A stretch of 64,000 nucleotides of DNA from Jiella sonneratiae. Its GTDB lineage: Bacteria; Pseudomonadota; Alphaproteobacteria; Rhizobiales; Rhizobiaceae. The notes below the pieces were generated by a model. It did not search any database and had not been told where the DNA came from. It saw only the letters and a program-made list of their open reading frames with translations. Shown here piece after piece: positions 8,812-17,652 of this stretch (the first letter of the stretch is position 1; each line of letters starts with the position of its first letter). The position numbers and the translations under genes are program-made. The stretch spans positions 124,001 to 188,000 of the forward strand of contig NZ_JAFMPY010000003.1 in the NCBI RefSeq assembly GCF_017353515.1, given 5' to 3'.

Positions 8812-9551
8812 CCCTGCTTCCTCCCAGAGTTAATGCCCTTGCCGCCGTGTCGAGGTGAATCGGTCGAATCGGCCGTGCGCGAATATGTCGCACCCCATCC
8901 GGGGTGCATTTCCACCCTCGCGTCGGGTCGCGTCGGATGCGGCATGTCCGAATCAACCGTCAGCACCGGACCGTCGAGGCCGAACTGCGCGCGGCTGATC
9001 GCGACGGTCTCGGCAGTCGCGTGGGCGAAGATTACCGCCAGCGGCGCGCCGTCGTAAATTCGCGGCACGTTCAGCGGGCGGACCTGCCACCCGGTCTCGA
9101 GCAGCCGGGTCACCAGCTTCGGGTGGGTCTGGACGATGACGCCGCGCAGGCCGAGCGCGACGAAGGCTTCGGCGACGCCGGCGAAGACCAGGAAGTTGGC
9201 GCTGACGCCCTCGGGGTTGGTGACGCCCGGTTCGGCGACGCAGCGGGTCCATTCGAGGATGTCGTCGCCGCGCGGCCAGGGCGCGCCGTCCATCAGCTCG
9301 GGATAGACGTCGGAGAGGAGATGCGGCCGGTCGGTCCGCAGCAGGCGGGTGTAGCCCGTCACCTTGCCGTCGAGGACGAGCGGCAGGTGGACGGCACCGT
9401 CGGTGTCGAACTGGTCGATCTCCCGCCCGTCGGGCTTGGTGAGCGCGCGCCAGCCGAAGCGGTCGACGAAATGTCGGTGCCGGAAGGACCAGACGTCCTC
9501 CATGACGTCGGCAAAGCGCGGCATGTTGGCGGTGGTGATCATTCTCATCAT
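8808..9551 (-). CDS. Acyl-homoserine-lactone synthase (LuxI family)
   Basis: Makes an N-acyl-homoserine lactone signal from S-adenosylmethionine and an acyl donor. The frame is open further upstream, but ATG 9551 is preceded by GGAAGGAGA. From there the invariant LuxI residues fall at their canonical positions: Arg24, Phe28, Trp34, Asp46, Asp49 and Arg69, followed by the EWTRC block of the active site. The protein has 247 residues, slightly longer than most LuxI proteins because of a polar C-terminal tail after IFAHATAETVAISR. It heads an operon with the coupled small gene and the XRE gene. The upstream LuxR gene points the same way. The acyl chain cannot be deduced. Confidence 0.95.
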   Translation of the reverse strand: MMRMITTANMPRFADVMEDVWSFRHRHFVDRFGWRALTKPDGREIDQFDTDGAVHLPLVLDGKVTGYTRLLRTDRPHLLSDVYPELMDGAPWPRGDDILEWTRCVAEPGVTNPEGVSANFLVFAGVAEAFVALGLRGVIVQTHPKLVTRLLETGWQVRPLNVPRIYDGAPLAVIFAHATAETVAISRAQFGLDGPVLTVDSDMPHPTRPDARVEMHPGWGATYSRTADSTDSPRHGGKGINSGRKQG

Positions 9552-9995
9552 GGGCCGTCTCCTTCCAGCTCTCTGCGCTTGTGCGCCGGGGGAAGACGGA
9601 TGCAAATTCAGGGATTTCCCGGTATTGACGTGGCGGCAGGAGGCCGGATGATCGGGCTCGGCGGGCGTGTGTCCGGCGCGTCCTTTCGGCGGGGTGCCGG
9701 GCTCCGTTCGGGCGACGCCTGGGGCACGCCGCGATCCCCGTGACACCGCGATGCGGCGCCGCGGTCCGGCCGGATCAGCCGGAGACGGCGGGGGCGAGCT
9801 GCAGGACGAGCGGGAGCGCGCCGGGCGCTAGGCGGCGGCCCCCGGGCCGGAACCGTCACATGAGGAGGGGCAAGTCCGGCGGCACCCGGCGGCAAGGCCA
9901 AGTGCAGCGGCGCCCGGCAGGCGCCGTTCCGCGTCCTGGGCGGCGCGAGCCGTGATGCTCGAAGGGTAGGCGGCGATGCCGGCCGGCGGCGGCCG
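9552..9995 (-). other. Intergenic region between luxR and luxI
   Basis: 444 bases without a supported gene. It should contain the luxI promoter. An imperfect dyad GGGA-TT-TCCC lies at 9611-9620, about 60 bases before the luxI start. No convincing 20-bp lux box was found. Confidence 0.5.
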
Positions 9996-10727
9996 TCACG
10001 CGATGCGGCGCTGGCGAAAGCTCTCGGCGACGAGCTGCGCCCGGTTCATGGCGCCGACCTTCTGGCTGGCATTGCGCAGGTAGCTCTCGATCGTCTTTTC
10101 GGACAGGCCGGTGATCCGCCCGATCTCCCAGTTGGTCTTCCCCTCGGCACACCACAGGACGCACTCGCGCTCGCGCGCCGAGAACGGGGCGCGGTCCGCC
10201 TCGTCGTCGCGGCGCCGGGAGGCGAGACGCCTGATCTGGCTGTGGGCGTAGATCGCGATCATGTGGAGGGCGCCGCGTTCGCGGCCGGAGAGTTCGATGC
10301 GATCGCCGCCGAAGGTGACGACCGCCGAAAGGCCGCCGAGCGTGTAGATCGGCACGGTCAGTCCCTGCCGCATGCCGAAAGCGGTGGCCTCGTCCATCAC
10401 CTTTCGCGCGTCGGCGGAGATCTTGCGGCCGCTGCAGGCCTCCTCCCAGGTAAAGGGCGCGTCGGTCCGGGTGGTATGGGCGATCACCGGATCGAAATGG
10501 ACGTAGTCGTTTCGTACGTAACGGTCGAACCATTCCGGCTGCCAGCCGGACAGCAGGAAATACGGCTCGACCGACTCGTTCGGTCGCGGAAGACCGGAAA
10601 TGCCGTAGCTCGTGAACCCGAAGGGGCGAACCGTCTTGAACAGCTCCGTAGCGATCGCATCCTGATCTTCCAGATGCTGGATGCAGTCGACAAACCTGAA
10701 CATCTCGTCGGTGGCGTATTGTCCCAT
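9996..10727 (-). CDS. LuxR-family acyl-homoserine-lactone-responsive transcription regulator
   Basis: 243 residues with the standard two-domain layout. In the N-terminal autoinducer-binding domain the conserved ligand residues are visible: Trp and Tyr in GWQPEWFDRYVRNDYVHFDPVI (with the Asp-Pro pair), Trp in PFTWEE, and Gly in GMRQGLTVPIY. The C-terminal GerE helix-turn-helix includes FSARERECVLWCAEGKTNWEIG and the recognition helix SEKTIESYLRNASQKVG. It lies upstream of and co-directional with the LuxI gene, so it is the likely cognate receptor. A 26-bp dyad just before its start (10741-10766) could be an autoregulatory site. Confidence 0.95.
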   Translation of the reverse strand: MGQYATDEMFRFVDCIQHLEDQDAIATELFKTVRPFGFTSYGISGLPRPNESVEPYFLLSGWQPEWFDRYVRNDYVHFDPVIAHTTRTDAPFTWEEACSGRKISADARKVMDEATAFGMRQGLTVPIYTLGGLSAVVTFGGDRIELSGRERGALHMIAIYAHSQIRRLASRRRDDEADRAPFSARERECVLWCAEGKTNWEIGRITGLSEKTIESYLRNASQKVGAMNRAQLVAESFRQRRIA

Positions 10728-10740
10728 GGCGGCCTGCAGA

Positions 10741-10766
10741 GTTGAGACGTGTGCATCGAACTCAAC
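10741..10766 (-). promoter_or_regulatory. 26-bp dyad in the luxR leader, candidate operator
   Basis: GTTGAG and CTCAAC form a perfect 6-bp inverted repeat separated by 14 bases. A palindromic TGCA sits exactly at the dyad centre (GTTGAG-N5-TGCA-N5-CTCAAC). It lies 13 bases before the luxR start codon. Size and symmetry suit a LuxR or other dimeric regulator, but the bases do not match a known lux box. Confidence 0.4.
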
Positions 10767-11120
10767 AATGAATCCGCTATTGCGTCAACGTCTAATAGAA
10801 TTGACTGCGATGCTGTTGGTGCGGCCGCGCGATGTTCGGCCGCCGCCGAGGCGCTCTGGTGCAACCGTCAGGGTTGAGGGACGCTTTTCTCGTCCGATTG
10901 AGTTGCGACGGACCGCGCGGCGGGCGACGAACTCGCGGCGTCGGCCGCGATGGGAATCAGCCCGGCGTCGTTCTTTGCGTCGGCGAAGAAGACTTCGCAT
11001 GACTTTGCGTAAGTTCTGGTCGCCGCTGGACGCGTTACATGCGGCGGCGGCTCTCCGGCAGGTCGTCCGTCAGGCGGGTGCGGATCGACTTCGGGTTGCG
11101 GACGGCGCCGCCGGAAGGCG
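10767..11120. other. Intergenic region upstream of luxR
   Basis: About 350 bases between luxR and the transglycosylase gene, both on the minus strand. The part next to luxR (10770-10820) is less GC-rich and contains a TTGACG on the minus strand at about 10782-10787, a possible luxR -35; no good -10 is seen at the right distance. No gene is supported in the rest. Confidence 0.4.
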
Positions 11121-12308
11121 TCAGAGCGCCGAAAGGAGGTCGGCTGTCGGCCAGCCGTCGGCGGGGAGCCCGAGCCGCTGCTGCTCCTTGCGCACCGCCC
11201 CCCGCGTGTTCTCGCCGACGACGCCGTCGACGCCCCCGACGTCGTAGCCGCGCGCCACGAGCTTCTGCTGCAGGGCCTTGGTCTGGTCGACCGAGAGGCC
11301 GGGGGCGGGGTTCCCCATGTCCACCGGCGGGGCGCCGGCGAGGCGCGTCGCGAAATAGGCGGCGGTCAGGGAATAGACCAGCGACTTGTTCCAGGCGAGA
11401 TAGATCTCGAAGTTCGGGAAGGCGAGGAAGGCCGGCCCGTCGCGTCCCATCGGCAGGAGCAGCGCCGCCGACAGCGCGTCGTTCTCCAGCGGCGAGCCGT
11501 CCGCCTTGGTGACGCCGAGCGAGGCGAAGCTCGAACGCGGCTCCTTGTTGACCAGCGCGGCGCGGTCCCACGGGAAGTCCTTCGGCACGCGCACCGCTTC
11601 GAGCCACGGCTCGCCCCGGCGCCAGCCGAGGGAGGCGATGTACTTGCCGGTGGTCATCAGGACGTCGGGGGTGTCCTTGCGCAGGTCGACGCGGCCGTTG
11701 TTGTCCTCGTCGGTGCCGAAGGTCACGTATTCCTCCGGCAGGAGCTGCGTCTGGCCGATCTCGCCGGCCCAGGCGCCCCGCATCTCGCTCGGCTTCAGAT
11801 AGCCTTTGTCGACGATCTCGATCGCCGCCATCAGATGCGGGCGGAACAGTTCAGGCCGGCGGCAGTCATGGGCGAGCGTCGCCAGCGCGGGCAGGGTCTC
11901 GAAATCGCCGAGGACGGCGCCGTAATCCGTCTCGAGGCCCCAGAAGCTGGCGATCACCGGGCCGGGAACGCCGGTCTGCGCTTCGACGTCCTCGAACACT
12001 TCGTCGTATTTCTGAAGGTTCTGGCGGCCGTATTTCAGCCGGTAGCCGCTGACCATGCGGGTGGCGAACTGCCGCCAGTCCTGGGCGAAGACCCCCTGGG
12101 CGCGGTCGCGGGAAATGACCTTCGGTTCGAAGCGCATGTCGGCCACCGCGGTGTCGACCGCGTTCTGGGAAAGCCCCTTGGCCAGCGCCTCCTGCCGGAC
12201 GCCGTCGAGAAAGGCCTGAAAGTCGCCGCCGCACTGCTGGGCCCTGGCGGTGGCCGTTCCGGCGGCAAGGAGCGCGAGGAGCGCGGCGAGGCGCGGGACT
12301 AGGGTCAT
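11121..12308 (-). CDS. Periplasmic lytic murein transglycosylase (MltB type) with peptidoglycan-binding domain
   Basis: Cleaves the MurNAc-GlcNAc glycosidic bond of peptidoglycan, forming 1,6-anhydro ends. 395 residues. A signal peptide of about 23 residues ends at ATARAQ. The SLT_2/MltB catalytic domain follows, with the catalytic Glu in SFWGLETDYGAVLGDFETL and the AGEIGQTQLLPEEYV motif. A C-terminal PG_binding_1 domain (about 65 residues) begins at LSVDQTKALQQKLVARGYDVGG. This architecture is the common rhizobial form and lacks an obvious lipobox, so it is probably a soluble periplasmic enzyme. It lies 70 bases downstream of the GH25 gene on the same strand, in a small peptidoglycan-remodelling group. 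Confidence 0.93.
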   Translation of the reverse strand: MTLVPRLAALLALLAAGTATARAQQCGGDFQAFLDGVRQEALAKGLSQNAVDTAVADMRFEPKVISRDRAQGVFAQDWRQFATRMVSGYRLKYGRQNLQKYDEVFEDVEAQTGVPGPVIASFWGLETDYGAVLGDFETLPALATLAHDCRRPELFRPHLMAAIEIVDKGYLKPSEMRGAWAGEIGQTQLLPEEYVTFGTDEDNNGRVDLRKDTPDVLMTTGKYIASLGWRRGEPWLEAVRVPKDFPWDRAALVNKEPRSSFASLGVTKADGSPLENDALSAALLLPMGRDGPAFLAFPNFEIYLAWNKSLVYSLTAAYFATRLAGAPPVDMGNPAPGLSVDQTKALQQKLVARGYDVGGVDGVVGENTRGAVRKEQQRLGLPADGWPTADLLSAL

Positions 12309-12378
12309 CGGGCGGAAACTCCGGACAGGCGATCGAATCGGCGGGCGGTTACCGCGACTTGATGGCAGATTGAAGAGA

Positions 12379-13203
12379 TCATGTCGCGAGGTTGTGCTTC
12401 AGCCAGGCGATCCAGTCGTTCCTCGATCCGGCGAAGGCGTTGCGGTCGACCTCGCCCTTGACGCCGGGCACGGTTCCCGTCGCGGTGTACTGCCAGAAGC
12501 GGAATTTGCGGTCCTCGTAGACGTTGTCGGGATGGTCCTTGACGGCGCGCAGCCAGAATTCGTGCCTCGGAAAGGCGCCGACCAGGCGGTCGCGATGCAC
12601 GTCGATCGGGACGTAGAGGATCGGCCGCTGGCCGTAGTGCCGCTCGAGCGCCGCGGACATCCTGCCGACCTCGCGGACCAGCTCGTCGCGCGGCGGCCGG
12701 ATCGTGCAGGTGGGCGAGAACGGCGTCCATTCGACGTCGATCACCGGCGGCAGGGCGCCGCGCTGGCGCGGCACGTTGCGGATGAACCAGTCGGCCTGCT
12801 CGTCGCCCGGCCGGCAGTGGTACCAGAAGTGATAGGCGCCGCGGGGAACACGGACCTTGCCGGCCTCGCGCCAGTATTCGTCGAAGCGGTCGTCGACCCG
12901 GTCGCCGCCTTCCGTCGCCTTCAGCCAGGCGAAGGCGACGCCGCCGTTCTGCGCCTCCTCCCAGTCGATGTCGCCCTGATACTTGGCGACGTCGATGCCG
13001 TGGATCGGATAGGCCGAGGCGGTCTGCGCCGAGAAGGAGGAAAGACCGAGATCCTCGACGCTCGTCGCGGTCGAGCGGCAGCCGGCGAGGGCCGCCGAGG
13101 CCCCGAGGGCCGCCAGAAATGCCCGGCGAGAGGTGCGCCCGGCGGCGGGGCGGGCCGGCTCGTCGTCTCTCTGATGGTTTCGCACCCTGTGGCTGACGTC
13201 CAT
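12379..13203 (-). CDS. Exported GH25 family lysozyme, probable Tat lipoprotein
   Basis: 274 residues. The N terminus carries a twin-arginine signal, TSRRAFLAALGASAALAGC, ending in a lipobox (LAGC), so export folded and lipid-anchored is predicted. The GH25 beta/alpha barrel follows: HGIDVAKYQGDIDW carries the first catalytic Asp, and PVIDVEW carries the Asp/Glu pair. Further family blocks are GAYHFWYHCRPGDEQADWF and KFRFWQYTATGTVPGV near the C terminus. GH25 enzymes are N-acetylmuramidases. Here it is probably used in cell-wall turnover, since transglycosylase and amidase genes flank it. Only the substrate preference is uncertain. Confidence 0.93.
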   Translation of the reverse strand: MDVSHRVRNHQRDDEPARPAAGRTSRRAFLAALGASAALAGCRSTATSVEDLGLSSFSAQTASAYPIHGIDVAKYQGDIDWEEAQNGGVAFAWLKATEGGDRVDDRFDEYWREAGKVRVPRGAYHFWYHCRPGDEQADWFIRNVPRQRGALPPVIDVEWTPFSPTCTIRPPRDELVREVGRMSAALERHYGQRPILYVPIDVHRDRLVGAFPRHEFWLRAVKDHPDNVYEDRKFRFWQYTATGTVPGVKGEVDRNAFAGSRNDWIAWLKHNLAT

Positions 13204-13549
13204 GGCCAGACTTCTCTCCCTTTCGCGCGATCCGGCTCACAAGCCCTTTTTGCGCTTTGGAAGCCGTTGCGCGCAATTGCGCCAATGCCACAGCCGCCGC
13301 CTGCCGTGGTGCGGCAGCGGCCGTCTCTTCGCCCGAGATCAGCATGCGCGGCTTGACCGGGACTTGAGGAGGGGCGATAGCGGACCATCCTTCTCACGGG
13401 GTGCGTCGAGGCGAGAGTCAGGCCTGCGGCGCCGCGCTTTGCCGGGCTGCGAGGAGGCGCGCAGCCGATCGCCGAAGGCGATGCCGCGGGGCGGTCGTCG
13501 GGCCGCCGCCGCAAAGCCTGCCGAAGTTCAAGCGGAACGGTCACGAGCG
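13204..13549. other. Divergent promoter region, GH25 gene / DjlA-like gene
   Basis: 346 bases between two divergently transcribed genes. A GC dyad (GCCGCCGCCTGCC / GGTGCGGCAGCGGC, around 13293-13320) is the only structure noticed. No further gene is supported. Confidence 0.4.
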
Positions 13550-14263
13550 ATGGCGATATTTGCAACCCTCAGCGCTCTCGTGCAGCAGCTCCCGGCGAGC
13601 GGCCGGGCGACGTTCAGCGCGGTCCTTGATGCCGTCCGGTCGCTCTTTGCCGGTGACCGCGACACACGGCGCAAGGTCGCCTTCTCGGTCGCGATTATCG
13701 CCCTGTCGGCGAAGATGGCGAAGGCGGACGGGATCGTCTCGACGGCGGAGGTCTCGGCCTTCCGGCAGATCCTGGAGATTCCGCCCGAGGAGATGAAGAA
13801 CGTCTTCCGGCTCTACGACATCGCCAAGCAGGACGTCGCCGGCTTCGAGGTCTATGCGGCGCGGCTCAGGTCGATGTGCGAGGACGAGAGCGGCAACTGC
13901 CAGATCCTCTCGGACGTCCTCGACGCATTGTTTCACATCGCCAAGGCCGATGGCCTCGTCCACGAGCGCGAACTCGCCTTCATCGAGGAGATCGCCGGGA
14001 TCTTCGGCCTCGACGCGGCGGCCTTCGCGCGGCTGCGCGAGCGGCACATCCAGGGGCCGGACAACCCCTATGCGGTTCTCGGCCTCGACGCCGACGCCAC
14101 CCATGCCGAGGCGCGCGCGCAGTATCTGACGCTGGTCAAGGAGAACCATCCGGACAGGCTGGCCGCCCGCGGCGTGCCGGACGAGTTCATGTTCATCGCC
14201 TCGGAGCGGATGAAGGCCATCAACGACGCCTATACGAAGATCGCCAAGTGGCCGGCGGCTTGA
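13550..14263 (+). CDS. TerB-DnaJ (DjlA-like) co-chaperone
   Basis: 237 residues. The ATG at 13550 is preferred over the longer open frame because upstream residues are low-complexity Arg/Ala. An N-terminal TerB-like helical domain (AKMAKADGIVSTAEVSAF, then AKADGLVHERELAFIEEIAGIF) contains two acidic repeats. A C-terminal J domain starts at NPYAVLGLDADATHAEARAQYLTLVKENHPDRL and keeps the HPD tripeptide needed to stimulate DnaK. Unlike E. coli DjlA there is no clear N-terminal membrane helix. The stop overlaps the start region of the amidase gene, so the two are probably co-translated. This pairing ahead of rnpB is common in Hyphomicrobiales. Confidence 0.92.
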   Translation: MAIFATLSALVQQLPASGRATFSAVLDAVRSLFAGDRDTRRKVAFSVAIIALSAKMAKADGIVSTAEVSAFRQILEIPPEEMKNVFRLYDIAKQDVAGFEVYAARLRSMCEDESGNCQILSDVLDALFHIAKADGLVHERELAFIEEIAGIFGLDAAAFARLRERHIQGPDNPYAVLGLDADATHAEARAQYLTLVKENHPDRLAARGVPDEFMFIASERMKAINDAYTKIAKWPAA

Positions 14264-15033
14264 CGCCCGACAGCCCGCTGGTCGGCGAGCTGCGGCCGTC
14301 GCCGAACCGCAACGAGCGGCGGTGCTTCGGCCCGCCGAGCATCCTCATCCTGCATTACACCGGCATGGGCACGGGCGAGGGCGCGGTGCGCTGGCTTCAG
14401 GATCCGGCGAGCGAGGTCTCCTGTCACTACGTCGTCCACGAGGACGGCCGCATCGTCCAGATGGTGCCGGAGGCCGAGCGGGCCTGGCATGCGGGGCAGG
14501 GGAGCTGGCAGGGTGTCTCCGACGTCAATTCGCTCTCGATCGGCATCGAGATCGTCAATCCCGGCCATGCCGGCGGGCTGCCCGACTTCCCGCCGCCGCA
14601 GATCGACGCAGTGGCCGGGCTTGCCGCCGACATCGTGGCGCGCAACGCCATCCGGCCGGAGCGCGTGCTCGGCCATTCCGACGTCGCGCCGGCCCGCAAG
14701 CAGGATCCGGGCGAGAAGTTTCCCTGGGAGGTGCTCGCCGCGCGCGGCATCGGCCATTTCGTGCCGGCGGCGGCGATCCGGGACGGCAGGGTCCTCGCCG
14801 AGGGCGACGCGGGCCCGTCAGTCCTCGCCCTGCAGAGGCGCCTTGCCGGCTATGGCTACGACGTCCCGCCGACCGGACGCTTCGACGATGTCACCCGGTG
14901 TGCGGTGACCGCGTTCCAGCGGCATTTCCGCCCGGCGCGGGTCGACGGCATCGCCGACGTCTCGACGGTCGCGACGCTCGATGCGTTGATCGGCGCGCTC
15001 GCCCGGGGCGGCCGCGGCGAGCGCACTGCATGA
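14248..15033 (+). CDS. amiD: N-acetylmuramoyl-L-alanine amidase (AmiD type)
   Basis: Cleaves the bond between MurNAc and L-Ala in peptidoglycan, often on anhydro-muropeptides. About 261 residues from GTG 14248, which overlaps the preceding gene by 16 bases; TTG 14260 is an alternative. There is no ATG in the right place. The Amidase_2 zinc site is seen in ILHYTGMG (His), the GIEIVNPGH region and GHSDVAPARKQDPGEKFPW (His, Asp and the conserved Lys). A PG_binding_1 domain covers the last 70 residues (SVLALQRRLAGYGYDVP). No signal peptide is visible from this start, so either it acts in the cytoplasm on recycled muropeptides or the start is misjudged. Confidence 0.92.
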   Translation: MAGGLTPDSPLVGELRPSPNRNERRCFGPPSILILHYTGMGTGEGAVRWLQDPASEVSCHYVVHEDGRIVQMVPEAERAWHAGQGSWQGVSDVNSLSIGIEIVNPGHAGGLPDFPPPQIDAVAGLAADIVARNAIRPERVLGHSDVAPARKQDPGEKFPWEVLAARGIGHFVPAAAIRDGRVLAEGDAGPSVLALQRRLAGYGYDVPPTGRFDDVTRCAVTAFQRHFRPARVDGIADVSTVATLDALIGALARGGRGERTA

Positions 15034-15066
15034 GCGCCGGACGAGCTTTTCCGGACGCGCGTCCGT

Positions 15067-15095
15067 TGACAAGCGCGCGCCGCTGGCCGAGTGAG
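15067..15095 (+). promoter_or_regulatory. Promoter of rnpB
   Basis: A perfect TTGACA (15067-15072), a 17-base spacer and a weak GAGTGA -10 end 6 bases before the predicted 5' end of RNase P RNA. The -10 is poor, but the placement is exact. Confidence 0.55.
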
Positions 15096-15101
15096 GCGCC
15101 G

Positions 15102-15541
15102 TCAGCCGGCCGGGCGGCCGCTCCCGTCACACGCCGAAAGGCGGCGGGGGAGGAAAGTCCGGGCTCCACGGAGAGACGGTGCCGGATAACGTCCGGCGGG
15201 GGCGACCCCAGGGAAAGTGCCACAGAAAACAGACCGCCCCGCCTGCAGTTCGGCTCGATCGCCGAAGCGCCCGTTTGCCGGGAGCCGAACTGCCGGCGGG
15301 GTAAGGGTGAAAAGGTGGGGTAAGAGCCCACCGCGGCGCCGGCAACGGCGGCGGCATGGTAAACCCCACCGGGAGCAAGACCGAATAGGGACGACGCGGC
15401 GTGGGATTTCGTCCCACGCCAGCCATTCTCCGGGCCAGTCGTCCGGGTGGGTTGCTCGAGGCGGTCCGCAAGGGCCGTCCCAGAGGAATGGTCGCCCGGC
15501 GGCTCTGCCGCCGACAGAACCCGGCTTACAGGCCGGCTGAC
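15102..15541 (+). ncRNA. rnpB: RNase P RNA, bacterial class A
   Basis: Catalytic RNA that removes 5' leaders from tRNA precursors. The universal 5' core GAGGAAAGTCCGGGCTCC is at about 15145-15162, followed by ACGGAGA. The universal 3' core is AGAGGAATGGTCGCC (15482-15496) with GACAGAACCCGGCTTAC (15513-15529). The ends are set by the P1 helix: GTCAGCCGGCC at 15102-15112 pairs perfectly with GGCCGGCTGAC at 15531-15541. The 440-nt length is normal for alphaproteobacteria. It lies between the amidase gene and mraZ, a conserved position in the order. An overlapping peptide reading should be ignored. Confidence 0.98.
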
Positions 15542-16144
15542 GCTTCATCTTCCCGCCACAGCGGCTCCGTGCCGCAGCGTCGCGACTGCGCCGTCGCTGT
15601 ATCCTGTGCCCGGTCGCCGGCGCTGGCCGGGGGTATTGCATTGCAGTACGGGGCCTTCGGCGAACGGTCCCGAAAGGATCCTCGTTAGCCGCGACGCGAT
15701 TTTCCCGGCCGTCCGTCGCGAGCCTCGGCGCAGGTGCGACGACGCCTTGCGTCAGCCTTGCGGCAAAGGCGCCCGGCGACCGGCGGCGGCTTCCATAGCG
15801 GAATCGAAAGGATTCATAATCTGAAGAGAATTCATTAATGTTAGTCGAGTGTTAACGCCTGTCGGCCTAGGCTGCGGGGTGATCTGGACGGGGTGCTGGA
15901 AAAGGCCCTTCCCATTGACGCCCACGGATGCCCATGCTATCCCAAAACCGACATCGCAACGGCCGTTTCAGGCCGGCAATCAAGCAGTGTACGGCGTATT
16001 TCCGCAGTGCGGAAAGAGCGGTCGTGGCTTCGTCCAAAGCCTCGGCCGGGGTGTGGTCCTGCGTCGATGGCCGGGTGGCCGCGGCGGCCGGGACGGGCGT
16101 GGTGCAGGTGTCGGTGTGTGGCAGGGTGGGTCGAGCAGTCGTCG
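15542..16144 (+). other. Intergenic region rnpB-mraZ, dcw cluster leader
   Basis: About 600 bases without a supported gene. An AT-rich stretch at 15800-15860 is the probable location of the dcw promoter. Between 16024 and 16130 the motif GTGG recurs six times on the plus strand (16024, 16053, 16075, 16099, 16118, 16126). MraZ is known in other bacteria to bind short direct repeats of this sort ahead of its own operon. The spacing here is irregular, so this is only a candidate. Confidence 0.4.
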
Positions 16145-16615
16145 ATGGACCGCTTTCTTTCGAGCTACGTCCACAACGTCGACGCGAAGGGCCGGGTCTC
16201 CGTGCCCTCGCAGTTCCGCAATGTCATCGAGCGCCGCGGCATCCGCGAGCTCTTTGCGATGCGGGCGCTTTCCCAGCCGGCGATCAACGTCGGCGGGCCG
16301 GAGATGATGGAGCATTTCGAGAGGCAGATGGCGGCGCTCGATCCCTTCAGCGACCTTTATCAGGAGATGGCGCTCTACGCCTATGGCGACGGAGCCTATC
16401 TGAAGACGGATTCGGAGGGGCGCATCCAGATGACCGATTTCATCCGCTCGCATACCGGGATCGCCGACCGCGTCACCTTCGTCGGCCTGAAGGATACGTT
16501 CCAGCTCTGGGAGCCGGATCGCTTCGAGGCAGTGCGCGGCGCGCTGCGCGACCGGCTGCGGGACAAGCTGGCACGGGACAGAGGGACTTCGGCTTTCGTC
16601 GAAACATCGGAATAA
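16145..16615 (+). CDS. mraZ: Transcriptional regulator MraZ
   Basis: 156 residues; the first gene of the division/cell-wall cluster. It contains two SpoVT-AbrB-like repeats: [22 protein letters not shown] near the N terminus and [20 protein letters not shown] in the second half, each with the DxxGR signature. The start at 16145 is the conserved [10 protein letters not shown]. MraZ forms a ring-shaped oligomer that binds direct repeats upstream of its own operon and represses it. The stop TAA shares its last A with the ATG of rsmH (TAATG), so translation is coupled. Confidence 0.97.
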   Translation: MDRFLSSYVHNVDAKGRVSVPSQFRNVIERRGIRELFAMRALSQPAINVGGPEMMEHFERQMAALDPFSDLYQEMALYAYGDGAYLKTDSEGRIQMTDFIRSHTGIADRVTFVGLKDTFQLWEPDRFEAVRGALRDRLRDKLARDRGTSAFVETSE

Positions 16616-17649
16616 TGGCGGGCGACGGCGGGATTGAGGATCCCGGCGTTGGCGGACCCGTCCGTCATGTTCCGGTGCTTCTAGAAGAGGTGGTCGGCGC
16701 GCTGGCGCCGACCCCTCACGAGATCGTCGTCGACGGCACCTTCGGTGCCGGCGGCTACAGCCGGGCGCTGCTCATGCACGGCGCGTCCGTGATCGGCATC
16801 GACCGCGATCCGACGGCGATCGCCGCGGGGGCGGGCCTCGTCGCCGAGGCCGGCGGCCGGCTGAGCCTCGTCGAGGGCCGGTTCTCCGAACTCGAGGCGA
16901 TCGCCCGCGAGCACGCCCCCGACGGCGTCGAGGGCGTCGTCCTCGACATCGGCGTCTCCTCCATGCAGATCGACGAGGCGGAGCGCGGCTTCTCCTTCCA
17001 GAAGGACGGTCCGCTCGACATGCGCATGGCGGCGACCGGGGCGACGGCCGCGGATGTCGTCAATTCCTTCAAGGCCGGCGATCTCGCGCGGATTCTCGGC
17101 TTTCTCGGCGAGGAGCGCCAGGCGGGGCGCATCGCCAGGGCGATCGTGGCGCGGCGCGCCGAACGGCCGTTCGAGCGCACGCTCGATCTCGCATCGGTGA
17201 TCGCCGGCGTGGTGGGCCGTGCGCCCAAGGACAGGATCGATCCGGCCACCCGCAGCTTCCAGGCCCTGCGCATCTTCGTCAACGACGAGCTCGGCGAGCT
17301 CGCCCGTGCCCTGGTCGCCGCCGAGCGCGTGCTGAAGCCCGGCGGGCGGCTCGTCGTCGTGACCTTCCATTCGCTGGAAGACCGGATCGTCAAGCGCTTC
17401 CTCAAGGATCGCTCGACGCAGCCTTCCGCCTCGCGCCACCTTCCCGATGCCGGCGAGCGTGCACTCACCTTTACGGCCGGCGGCAAGGCGGTTTCCGCCG
17501 GGCCGGCGGAGGCCGAGAGCAATCCGCGCGCCCGGTCCGCCAAGCTGCGGCTCGGCACGCGGACGGCGGCCCTGCCGCGCCAGAGCGGCGAGTCGCTGGA
17601 CTTCGCCGGACTTCCCAATCTTGCCGACCTACCCGAGACCGGAGACTGA
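16615..17649 (+). CDS. rsmH: 16S rRNA (cytosine-1402-N4)-methyltransferase
   Basis: Methylates C1402 of 16S rRNA in the ribosomal P site using S-adenosylmethionine. 344 residues. The SAM-binding motif is [16 protein letters not shown], and the family blocks [36 protein letters not shown] and [18 protein letters not shown] are all present. It was formerly called MraW. It overlaps mraZ by one base and is followed 3 bases later by ftsL. Confidence 0.97.
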   Translation: MAGDGGIEDPGVGGPVRHVPVLLEEVVGALAPTPHEIVVDGTFGAGGYSRALLMHGASVIGIDRDPTAIAAGAGLVAEAGGRLSLVEGRFSELEAIAREHAPDGVEGVVLDIGVSSMQIDEAERGFSFQKDGPLDMRMAATGATAADVVNSFKAGDLARILGFLGEERQAGRIARAIVARRAERPFERTLDLASVIAGVVGRAPKDRIDPATRSFQALRIFVNDELGELARALVAAERVLKPGGRLVVVTFHSLEDRIVKRFLKDRSTQPSASRHLPDAGERALTFTAGGKAVSAGPAEAESNPRARSAKLRLGTRTAALPRQSGESLDFAGLPNLADLPETGD

Positions 17650-17652
17650 GCC

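Noticed and set aside
9603-9627. lux box upstream of luxI
   Set aside because: Only about 7 of 12 positions are symmetric around GGGATTTCCC; too weak to list as an operator.
15102-15641. Peptide readings across the RNase P RNA, both strands
   Set aside because: The region is fully explained by rnpB with its universal core sequences and P1 helix.
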